Of a DNA stretch of 13,177 bases, positions 6,481 to 12,788 are shown piece by piece. The stretch comes from Thermoplasmatota archaeon (GTDB lineage: Archaea > Thermoplasmatota > E2 > DHVEG-1), in the NCBI GenBank assembly GCA_030612095.1, contig JAUWOO010000034.1, positions 1 to 13,177 of the forward strand. The letters run 5' to 3'. The position numbers were made by a program, and so were the translations under genes. Below the pieces are notes generated by a model, which was given only the letters and a program-made list of their open reading frames with translations, made no database searches and had not been told where the DNA came from. The stretch's first letter is position 1, and each line of letters starts with the position of its first letter.

Positions 6481-6627
6481 TCACCAGAATTTCTTTTGAC
6501 AATATGGACAATATCTTGCATCCTCTGGAATTATGCGCCTGCAATTAGGGCATCTCCTATCTTCATGTTTATTCATGGGCTCTTCTCCAAAAAAACGATC
6601 AATGGAATCGAATATTTCTTTGCCCAT
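6481..6627 (-). CDS. 48-residue zinc-ribbon protein
   Basis: This short frame, MGKEIFDSIDRFFGEEPM then NKHEDRRCPNCRR, IIPEDARYCPYCQKKFW, ends at TGA 6483-6481. Four cysteines in two knuckles, CPNC (C26, C29) and CPYC (C40, C43), 10 residues apart, make a minimal zinc ribbon of the kind common in small archaeal proteins. The N-terminal 20 residues are acidic and amphipathic and may contact a partner. A TATA-like TTTTTATAG lies at 6669-6661, predicting a short leader; the ribosome site is weak (AGGCGAT about 5 bases before the ATG). It lies upstream of the Trp-rich gene on the same strand, 190 bases away, with separate promoters. The function (nucleic-acid or protein binding) is unknown. The intact CxxC pairs and the promoter argue against chance. 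Confidence 0.68.
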   Translation of the reverse strand: MGKEIFDSIDRFFGEEPMNKHEDRRCPNCRRIIPEDARYCPYCQKKFW

Positions 6628-6660
6628 ACTTATCGCCTGTTGGTTTCATAACAACTTTTT

Positions 6661-6725
6661 CTATAAAAACCTTACAATTATGTTTTTCTCCTTGTAAAAT
6701 GCATCAATTACACAATCTTTTTATC
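6661..6725. promoter_or_regulatory. divergent promoter pair (zinc ribbon / 73-residue protein)
   Basis: The minus-strand box TTTTTATAG (6669-6661) serves the zinc-ribbon gene. The plus-strand box TTTTTATC (6718-6725) is centred about 34 bases before ATG 6756. The boxes are about 50 bases apart within a 128-base divergent spacer, so a shared regulator is possible but no clear operator is seen. Confidence 0.45.
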
Positions 6726-6755
6726 TGGACATCCTATTGTCTTCTCGGTGAATCT

Positions 6756-6977
6756 ATGAAAACCTATGTAGAAGTATTTGTAAATGCAGACGGGGAGAAA
6801 GCATCTGTGATCACTGAAAGGCTACTTGACATGGGGCTTACATCAGCCATAGGTGAACATGATTTCGTATACAGATGGAAAGGCGATGTCGTTCTCGCCG
6901 AGGTTCTCAGGTTTGTGGATCAAGTCCAGTCAAAACTTAAGGGCACTGGTGCAATCTTGAAATTCAGAACTATTTGA
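6756..6977 (+). CDS. small conserved-type archaeal protein, RAM-like fold signature
   Basis: This is a 73-residue protein without signal peptide or membrane segment. Predicted order is strand (TYVEVFVN, 3-10), helix (EKASVITERLLDMG, 14-27), strand pair around AIGEHDFVYRW (31-41), helix (VLAEVLRFVDQVQSKL, 46-61) and a last strand (GAILKFRTI). This beta-alpha-beta-beta-alpha-beta order and the GEHDFVYRW motif recall GEYDVIAWF of the Trp-rich neighbour and of RAM domains in general. I recall similar short proteins in archaeal genomes but cannot name a function. ATG 6756 is preferred over an in-frame ATG at 6699 because GGTGA (6747-6751) lies 4 bases before it and the TATA box at 6718-6725 lies downstream of the earlier ATG. 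It is convergent with guaAA. Confidence 0.7.
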   Translation: MKTYVEVFVNADGEKASVITERLLDMGLTSAIGEHDFVYRWKGDVVLAEVLRFVDQVQSKLKGTGAILKFRTI

Positions 6978-7111
6978 TAGATATCTCTTTTGTAACTTAT
7001 GCTGATTTCACATGTTTTCTCTTAATGACATAACTTATTCTGGTCCATTGTCCTAAAGAAATATTTTTCATAATTGCGGTAAGATCCTGTGAAAAAACAT
7101 TAAACTTAGAC

Positions 7112-7687
7112 TTATTTTTCGCATATCCCAATAAAATTTTTGAAAATTAATTCACCATATTCTGTATGTTCAACCTCTGGGTGAAACTGAAGCCCATAGA
7201 ACGGTTTTTCCTTATGGTGCATGGCCTGTATCTCGCAGTTTTCACTTTTACCCAGCACTTCAAAATCTTTAGGTAATGTGGTCACCTCGTCATTGTGGGA
7301 TTCCCACACAATTGATTTCTTTGGGACTCCCTTAAAAAGCGCGTTATCTTCCTTTACAAGTGTCAATTCAATTTTACCAAATTCAGGTATTTTCGAAGGC
7401 TTTGCTTCCCCTCCAAAAAATTGTGCGATGAATTGATGCCCTGCACAGATCCCAAGAATTGGAAAATCGGCTTTTTCCAAATACTCTCTGCAGTTGCCAA
7501 GTTCCCTTTGCAATCCCATTCGTGGTGCACCGCCTGAGAGAACCAATCCATCCACTCTTTCAGCAGATGTCTCTTTGAAAGGCGTCGTATTTGGAACTAT
7601 TTTAGTGTCAACATCAAGGTCCCTGAGCGTTCGCCATTCTCTATGGGTCCATTGTCCGCCATTATCAATCACGTAAATTCTTACCAT
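7112..7687 (-). CDS. guaAA: GMP synthase, glutamine amidotransferase subunit
   Basis: This class I glutamine amidotransferase supplies ammonia to the ATP-pyrophosphatase subunit for XMP to GMP conversion. In archaea the two halves are separate genes, as here. The 191 residues show YVIDNGGQWTHR (5-16), the oxyanion region LSGGAPRMG (50-58), the nucleophile elbow ILGICAGHQ with C81, and the H169/E171 pair in LQFHPEVEHT. The catalytic triad is complete. Three in-frame starts exist: GTG 7699, ATG 7693 (a 4-base ATGA overlap with guaAB) and ATG 7687. I chose 7687 because GAGTGGGA lies at better spacing and homologues begin with a similarly short run before IYVIDNGG; 7693 is nearly as good. Either way it is translationally coupled to guaAB. 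Confidence 0.93.
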   Translation of the reverse strand: MVRIYVIDNGGQWTHREWRTLRDLDVDTKIVPNTTPFKETSAERVDGLVLSGGAPRMGLQRELGNCREYLEKADFPILGICAGHQFIAQFFGGEAKPSKIPEFGKIELTLVKEDNALFKGVPKKSIVWESHNDEVTTLPKDFEVLGKSENCEIQAMHHKEKPFYGLQFHPEVEHTEYGELIFKNFIGICEK

Positions 7688-7689
7688 GA

Positions 7690-8637
7690 TCATTCCCACT
7701 CTACGGTTCCTGGAGGTTTGTTTGTAACATCATAGACAATCCGATTTATTTTATCCCCCAATGTGTTGGTAAGTTTAGTAGAAATATTATCAAGAACGCT
7801 GTGAGAGATATCGCTATATGAACATGTCATGGCGTCGATGCTTTGCACAGCACGAATTGCAATTGTATATCCATATGCTCTCTTGTCTCCATGCACCCCA
7901 ACGGTTTTCACAGGAATAAGAACTGCAAAATACTGCCATGGTTTTTCCATCTTGCCCTTTTTCACAGCATCTTCTATTTCTTTTTCCACAATGTCGCATG
8001 CTTCTCTGACAAGTTCTGTACGTTCTTTTGTTGCTGCACCGATAATTCTGATGGCAAGCCCCGGTCCCGGGAATGGTTGCCGTTCTGAGATATGCAAACC
8101 CAAAAGTCTTGCAACCTTTCTTACTTCGTCTTTATAAAGATCTCGCAATGGTTCCACAAGTTTTAACTTCATATTTTCAGGAAGTCCACCGACGTTATGG
8201 TGGGATTTTATTGTATCTCTAAGGCCATCTCCTGATTCTATCCAATCAGGGGCGATAGTTCCCTGTACGAGACATTCCACATTTTCTTCCCCTGCGACTT
8301 TTTCGAATATTTGAATAAATTTCTTTCCAATTATCTTGCGTTTTTTCTCAGGGTCTTCAACATTTTTTAAGGAGTCGTAGTAATCGTTACTCGCATCGAT
8401 AAATCTGAAATTAAGTCCTAGTTTTTCCATCATTTTTTTGACATTTTCCGATTCTCCTTTTCTCATATATCCTGTGTCTACATGAACTGCTACAAGCTGA
8501 TCTCCAATTGCTTTCTCGGCTAAAGCTGCAGCAACGGCACTATCCACACCCCCCGAAAATGCAATAAGTGCCTTTTCCCTTATTTCTTTTTTTAGGTTAG
8601 AAATTGTTTTTTCAATGAATTTTTCAGCGTTAAACAT
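7690..8637 (-). CDS. guaAB: GMP synthase, ATP-pyrophosphatase subunit
   Basis: It adenylates XMP and replaces the adenylate with ammonia from GuaAA to give GMP. The 315 residues carry the PP-loop IAFSGGVDSAV (25-35), VHVDTGYMRKGE (51-62), QGTIAPDWIES (125-135), RQPFPGPGLAIRI (186-198) and the C-terminal dimerisation domain with VGVHGDKRAYGY (246-257), ending YDVTNKPPGTVEWE, the usual GMP synthase tail. Length is normal for the archaeal subunit. AGGAG (8652-8648) lies about 10 bases before the ATG and overlaps the purE stop codon. The order purE - guaAB - guaAA with gaps of 13 and about 2 bases forms a purine operon. Confidence 0.95.
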   Translation of the reverse strand: MFNAEKFIEKTISNLKKEIREKALIAFSGGVDSAVAAALAEKAIGDQLVAVHVDTGYMRKGESENVKKMMEKLGLNFRFIDASNDYYDSLKNVEDPEKKRKIIGKKFIQIFEKVAGEENVECLVQGTIAPDWIESGDGLRDTIKSHHNVGGLPENMKLKLVEPLRDLYKDEVRKVARLLGLHISERQPFPGPGLAIRIIGAATKERTELVREACDIVEKEIEDAVKKGKMEKPWQYFAVLIPVKTVGVHGDKRAYGYTIAIRAVQSIDAMTCSYSDISHSVLDNISTKLTNTLGDKINRIVYDVTNKPPGTVEWE

Positions 8638-8650
8638 TATTTTTTAACTC

Positions 8651-9097
8651 CTATTTTGAAAGAGATTTTTTTCTCATTTTCTCTCTGTAATCTTCAAGTT
8701 TTTTCATAAGTTTTCCATCTTTTATGGATAGTATTGCAACTGCAAGAAGGGCTGCGTTATCTCCTCTGTCAAGTCCAACGGCAGCTACAGGTATTCCTGG
8801 CGGCATCTGAATAATTGAAAGTATTGAATCTAGATTTATTTTTCCACTTACTGGAACTCCTATCACTGGTTTTGTAGTATGCGCAGCAATACAGCCAGGT
8901 AATGCTGCAGCAAGTCCTGCAATTCCTATAAATACATCTGCATCGCTTGTTTGAACAAGTTCTTTTAACACATCAGGGGTTCTATGGGCTGATGCGACGT
9001 TTATTTCGTAATCAACGTCAAACTCGTCTAGTATTTTTTTTGCTTTTTCCGCTATAGGCATGTCCGATTTCGATCCCATTATTATCTGAATTTTCAT
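8651..9097 (-). CDS. purE: 5-(carboxyamino)imidazole ribonucleotide mutase / AIR carboxylase
   Basis: PurE makes CAIR in purine biosynthesis, either from N5-CAIR made by PurK (class I) or directly from AIR and CO2 (class II). The 148 residues show IMGSKSDMP (6-14), NVASAHRTPD (33-42), IGIAGLAAALPG (57-68), PVIGVPV (77-83) and GIPVAAVGLDRGDNAALLA (101-119). The class I pattern AGGAAHLPG has alanine in place of histidine here, so the class, and hence the substrate, is not settled. No purK is in the window. It is the first gene of the purine operon and is transcribed divergently from the topoisomerase gene; no good ribosome site is visible before the ATG, and the in-frame extent leaves no better start. 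Confidence 0.9.
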   Translation of the reverse strand: MKIQIIMGSKSDMPIAEKAKKILDEFDVDYEINVASAHRTPDVLKELVQTSDADVFIGIAGLAAALPGCIAAHTTKPVIGVPVSGKINLDSILSIIQMPPGIPVAAVGLDRGDNAALLAVAILSIKDGKLMKKLEDYREKMRKKSLSK

Positions 9098-9215
9098 GGC
9101 TATCAGGCCTAGAAATAGATGCCAATTAGTTAATAGTTTCGACCCGAAGCATTATCAGCGTAAATTAATTATATGGAGTTCTTATGTTCACATCGGAATT
9201 AAGATTGGAATAAAA
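9098..9215. promoter_or_regulatory. divergent promoter region purE / topoisomerase
   Basis: The plus-strand TATA-like ATTATATGG (9168-9176) lies about 44 bases before the topoisomerase ATG 9216, predicting a leader of about 20 bases. For purE only a weak box is seen on the minus strand, CTATTAACT at 9136-9128, about 35 bases before its ATG. Confidence 0.35.
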
Positions 9216-11489
9216 ATGAAACTTATAATATGTGAGAAAAACATTGCTGCAAAAAGAATTGCTTATATTTTATCTGGGGGAAAATCAAAAAGTGTGCGAC
9301 TTGGAAAAACCCCTGTTTATGAGTTTACAGAGGATGGAGAGACTTGTAAAGTCGTAGGTCTGCGAGGTCATATTATAAATCTCGATTACCCTGCTGAGTT
9401 CAACCAGTGGAATAGAGTACCCCCAAGAGAATTAATTGATGTAGAGCCTTGTAAAAAAGTGAGTGAAAGAAATATTGCTGCGTCACTCAAGTCCCTTGTT
9501 GATGGGAATCCGTTCATAATTATTGCAACTGATTTTGACCGTGAAGGGGAACTGATTGGCGTTGAAGTAATAAATCTTATCAAGGGATACAACAAAAATA
9601 TAAGCCAAATAAAAAGAGCTAAGTTTAGCGCGATAACAAACAGCGAAATTAAAAATGCATTTGACAATCTAACTGAAGTCGATTACAATCTTTCAGATGC
9701 AGGGGAATCTCGTCAAGCTATAGATCTTGCTTGGGGTGCGGTTCTTACGCGATTTATTTCAATTACTGCACAACATTATGGAAAAGATTTTCTTTCTATT
9801 GGGCGAGTTCAGTCTCCAACGCTTGCTTTACTTGTAGAAAAAGAAAAAGAAATTCAAAAATTTGAACCGAAAACCTATTGGAAAATTATTGCTACACTCA
9901 AAAAAGACAAATCCTTTGATGCAACACACATTGAAGGGCAATTCTGGGATGAAAAACAGGCAAAGGGAATTTTTGAAAAAGTAAAAGATGCTGAAACGGC
10001 ATCAATAAAAAAAGCCGATAAAAAAACAGAAAAAGAACTTCCACCAGCGCCTTTTAGCACAACGACATTTTTACAATCAGCATCTTACCTTGGAATCTCA
10101 ACAGCAAATGCCATGAGTATTGCAGAAGAACTGTACATGATGGGTCTTACTTCTTACCCAAGAACAGATAATACTGTTTATCCTCCTTCATTAAACCTTA
10201 AGGGAATTTTACAAAAACTCGCAAATTCACCCTTTTCAAAAGAGGCAAACGAGGTAATCAGCAATGGGCGAAAATATCCAATGCGTGGTAAAAAACAGAC
10301 TACTGATCACCCGCCAATTCACCCCGTAGGAGTTCCATCTGGCAAAAATCTAACATCGGATCAACAAAAAATCTATGAACTTATATGCAGACGATTTTTA
10401 GCGACACTTGCAAAAGATGCAATATCGGAAACCATAGATGTTTTAATTGATATTTCAGGGGAGGATTTTAAGGCAAGCGGATACCGATTGATTGAGCCCA
10501 ATTGGAAAAACATCTACACGTATTTTAGGGAGAAAAGAAAACCACTTCCTGAGCTTTCTGAAGGCGAGAAAGTCAAAATCTCAGAAATCAAGTTAAAAGA
10601 AGATCAGACGAAACCACCAAAGAGATACACACAAGGATCGCTTATTGCTAAAATGGAGCAGCTTTCTCTTGGAACAAAATCAACACGCCATGAAATCATT
10701 AACAAGTTGAATTGGAGGAAATACATCACGCTCAAACCATTTGCACCGACACTTATTGCAATTGCAGTGATTGATGCTTTGAGCGATTGTGATGTCACCA
10801 AACCAAAAATGACGGCCAGGCTTGAAAAGGATATGAATGCAATATCAGAAGGAAAGAAAACTCTTAATGATACTGTAAAAGAATCAAGACAAATGCTTAC
10901 AGAAGTGATGAATGAATTAGAAAAAGACAAAGAAAAAATTAAGATTAATATTAAAAATGCCCATAACGAGCAAAACTACGTAGGAAAATGTCCAAAATGT
11001 GGAAATGACATGGTTATACGATTTTCTAGGAAGGGGGAGAGATTTGCAGGTTGCACAAACTTTCCAAAATGTAGAAATGCGTATCCTCTGCCTCAAAAAG
11101 GAAAGATCACTAATACTGACAAGATATGTGATTCTTGTAAAGCACCTATCATTCAAGTGAAAGCCAAAGGTAGAAAATCTTTGGATATGTGTTTAAATCC
11201 AAGATGTCCAAAGATTACGGGACAGCCTTCAAGTGTAATAGGAAAATGTCCAAAATGTGGAAATGACATGATTGTGCGCACATCACGAAGCGGAGAGAGA
11301 TTTGTTGGCTGTACTAATTTTCCTAGATGTAAAAATACTTATTCTTTGCCACAGGAGGGCAATATTGTTGCAAACGGCGTCTGTAATGCATGTAAAGCAC
11401 CCACTGTTCAAATTAAACATGAGGAAAAAGAGACAAAAAATATATGTTTAAATCATGAATGTGTTTCTAGAAAATCTAAAAAGAAATAA
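9216..11489 (+). CDS. topA: type IA DNA topoisomerase I with duplicated zinc-ribbon tail
   Basis: The enzyme relaxes negatively supercoiled DNA by single-strand passage through a 5'-phosphotyrosine link. The 757 residues begin with a TOPRIM domain (KLIICEKNIAAKRIA at 2-16; metal-binding ATDFDREGELIG with D106, D108, E112). Next come DAGESRQAIDLAWG, SIGRVQSPTLALL, and the active-site GLTSYPRTDN with Y314 as the likely nucleophile. A later core motif is SLGTKSTRHEII. The tail holds two copies of an 86-residue unit (from 589 and 675), each with two four-cysteine sites: C592/595/613/619, C638/641/659/664, C678/681/699/705 and C723/726/744/749. ATG 9216 is chosen over a frame open from 9096 because homologues start MKLIICEK and the TATA box is at 9168-9176. 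There is no helicase domain, so it is not reverse gyrase. Confidence 0.93.
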   Translation: MKLIICEKNIAAKRIAYILSGGKSKSVRLGKTPVYEFTEDGETCKVVGLRGHIINLDYPAEFNQWNRVPPRELIDVEPCKKVSERNIAASLKSLVDGNPFIIIATDFDREGELIGVEVINLIKGYNKNISQIKRAKFSAITNSEIKNAFDNLTEVDYNLSDAGESRQAIDLAWGAVLTRFISITAQHYGKDFLSIGRVQSPTLALLVEKEKEIQKFEPKTYWKIIATLKKDKSFDATHIEGQFWDEKQAKGIFEKVKDAETASIKKADKKTEKELPPAPFSTTTFLQSASYLGISTANAMSIAEELYMMGLTSYPRTDNTVYPPSLNLKGILQKLANSPFSKEANEVISNGRKYPMRGKKQTTDHPPIHPVGVPSGKNLTSDQQKIYELICRRFLATLAKDAISETIDVLIDISGEDFKASGYRLIEPNWKNIYTYFREKRKPLPELSEGEKVKISEIKLKEDQTKPPKRYTQGSLIAKMEQLSLGTKSTRHEIINKLNWRKYITLKPFAPTLIAIAVIDALSDCDVTKPKMTARLEKDMNAISEGKKTLNDTVKESRQMLTEVMNELEKDKEKIKINIKNAHNEQNYVGKCPKCGNDMVIRFSRKGERFAGCTNFPKCRNAYPLPQKGKITNTDKICDSCKAPIIQVKAKGRKSLDMCLNPRCPKITGQPSSVIGKCPKCGNDMIVRTSRSGERFVGCTNFPRCKNTYSLPQEGNIVANGVCNACKAPTVQIKHEEKETKNICLNHECVSRKSKKK
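10981..11270 (+). repeat. 32-base exact direct repeat within topA
   Basis: Bases 10981-11012 and 11239-11270 are identical over 32 bases and lie 258 bases (86 codons) apart in the same frame. They encode GKCPKCGNDM at the start of each zinc-ribbon unit. Outside this block the two units are similar in protein but diverged in DNA. Confidence 0.8.
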
Positions 11490-11577
11490 AAATTATTTCA
11501 AATGAATTTTATGATCATTTGCCGTTAGCATTTTTTGCTTATATTGCCAAAACATTACCATTGAAAATATGATTGAA
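11490..11577. other. short convergent spacer topA / cupin
   Basis: Eighty-eight bases separate the convergent stops. AGCATTTTTTGCT (11527-11539) gives a six-T run inside a weak inverted repeat on the plus strand, a possible terminator for topA. No gene is seen. Confidence 0.3.
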
Positions 11578-11841
11578 TCAACCTAAATTATAATGTTTTC
11601 TCATGTTTTCTAAAATCTTCCATTTGCATCTGAGTCCTGGTGGAAAAACAACAAGATCTCCTTTTCCAAATTCTACCAGAATTGCTCCATTTTCATCAAA
11701 AACTTGAGCTTTTCCTTGCAATATGTAGCAAGTTTCCTTATCTGAATATTCCCAATCGAATTCAGATTCTTCCTTTTCCCAGACGGGCCATGTTTCAAAC
11801 TCCCTTATTTCATTTTCATTTGGTTTTCTTACAGTTATCAT
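11578..11841 (-). CDS. small single-domain cupin (Cupin_3 type)
   Basis: The 87 residues form one cupin barrel of the Cupin_3/DUF861 type (PF05899, the fold seen in ureidoglycine aminohydrolase). Visible are the tryptophan-rich N-terminal TWPVWEKEESEFDWEY (17-32), KETCYILQGKAQVFDENG (34-51), FGKGDLVVFPPGLRCKW (57-73) and a final RKHYNLG. Conserved E35 sits where family members often have a metal or substrate ligand, but the usual HxH motif of metal cupins is absent. The start ATG overlaps the mtnA stop (ATGA, 11841-11838), and GGAGGAG lies about 8 bases upstream, so it is translationally coupled to mtnA. It is too short and lacks the histidines for acireductone dioxygenase. The role in the salvage operon is unknown. 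Confidence 0.8.
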   Translation of the reverse strand: MITVRKPNENEIREFETWPVWEKEESEFDWEYSDKETCYILQGKAQVFDENGAILVEFGKGDLVVFPPGLRCKWKILENMRKHYNLG

Positions 11842-12788
11842 TTCACAATCTCCTCCTCTGTTATGTAGCCTGTTACATATTTACTGGGTGTAACATCAAA
11901 TGCAGGATTTTTTACAACTGTCCACTCCGGCATAATTGTTTTCCCATTGATTTTTGCAAGTTCGTCCCTTCCCCGCTCTTCAATTTTTATTTGACTTCCA
12001 TCCTCTATGTTCTTGTCAAAGGTACTTACGGGTGCAGCAACATAAAATGGAATATCGTTTTCTTTTGCAAGTACTGCTTTTTCATAGGTGCCTATCTTAT
12101 TTGCGAAATCGCCATTTTTTGCAATTCTATCTGCTCCTACTATGACCATATCTATTTCGTCATTTTTCATAAAATATCCTGCTGCATTATCGACAATAAC
12201 CGAATGTTTAATGCCTTCCTGCATGAGTTCCCATGATGTGAGCAGACCTTGACATCTGGGACGTGTTTCGTCGGCATATACAAAAAGTTTTTTACCATTC
12301 CTATGAGCCAATCTAATTGGTGCCAATGCAGTTCCGTAGTCTACAGTTGCAAGTGCACCGGCATTACAGTGCGTTAGAATTCTCATACCATCTTCTATTA
12401 GTTTTTCTCCATTTTTTCCTATATTTTTACATCGATCGATGACATCCTCGACATAATTGTTTGCTGCGTCTATTGGATTTTTGCCTTTGTTTATTTCACC
12501 TTCCATGTAATCGATTGCATAGAATAGATCGTAAGCCGTAGGCCGTGTTTTACGCAGTTTATTTGCCGTTTCATGTATTTTCCCCTTTCCTAAAACCATT
12601 CCGTATGCTGCTGCTGCTCCTATTGCAGGTGCCCCACGAACTATCATGTCTTTTATTGCAAGTGCTATGTCATCAACTGTTTTTGCAGTGTAAATTTCAA
12701 ATTTGTATGGCAGTTTTCTCTGATCGATAAACTTTACTGTGTTGTTTTCAAACCAGAACGCTCTATATTCTTTTCCTTCAATTTTCAT
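11838..12788 (-). CDS. mtnA: S-methyl-5-thioribose-1-phosphate isomerase family
   Basis: It interconverts an aldose-1-phosphate and ketose-1-phosphate, in the family's main case methylthioribose-1-phosphate to methylthioribulose-1-phosphate in methionine salvage. The fold is shared with eIF2B regulatory subunits. The 316 residues show FIDQRKLP (20-27), MIVRGAPAIGAAAAYG (48-63), TRPTAYDL (81-88), LTHCNAGALATVDYGTAL (138-155) with catalytic C141, DETRPRCQG (173-181), VGADRIAKNGDFANKIGTY (217-235) with catalytic D220, and FYVAAPVSTFD (248-258). The order and NPAFDVTP near the end match MtnA rather than ribose-1,5-bisphosphate isomerase. The loop after PRCQG (LLTSWEL) looks one residue shorter than the common QGARLTAWEL and lacks its arginine. 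It overlaps both neighbours by 4 bases. Confidence 0.88.
   Translation of the reverse strand: MKIEGKEYRAFWFENNTVKFIDQRKLPYKFEIYTAKTVDDIALAIKDMIVRGAPAIGAAAAYGMVLGKGKIHETANKLRKTRPTAYDLFYAIDYMEGEINKGKNPIDAANNYVEDVIDRCKNIGKNGEKLIEDGMRILTHCNAGALATVDYGTALAPIRLAHRNGKKLFVYADETRPRCQGLLTSWELMQEGIKHSVIVDNAAGYFMKNDEIDMVIVGADRIAKNGDFANKIGTYEKAVLAKENDIPFYVAAPVSTFDKNIEDGSQIKIEERGRDELAKINGKTIMPEWTVVKNPAFDVTPSKYVTGYITEEEIVK

Noticed and set aside
6347..6544. 65-codon minus-strand frame overlapping the zinc-ribbon gene
   Set aside because: It starts inside the zinc-ribbon gene in another frame, with no ribosome site and no recognisable protein pattern.
7829..8137. 102-codon plus-strand frame
   Set aside because: It is antisense to guaAB, whose motifs are complete.
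9096..9215. N-terminal extension of the topoisomerase frame (40 extra residues)
   Set aside because: It begins inside the purE start on the other strand, lies across the topoisomerase TATA box, and homologues begin at MKLIICEK.
11640..12236. 198-codon plus-strand frame
   Set aside because: It is antisense to the cupin and mtnA genes; its Cys/Phe/Ile-rich composition is typical of a shadow frame.
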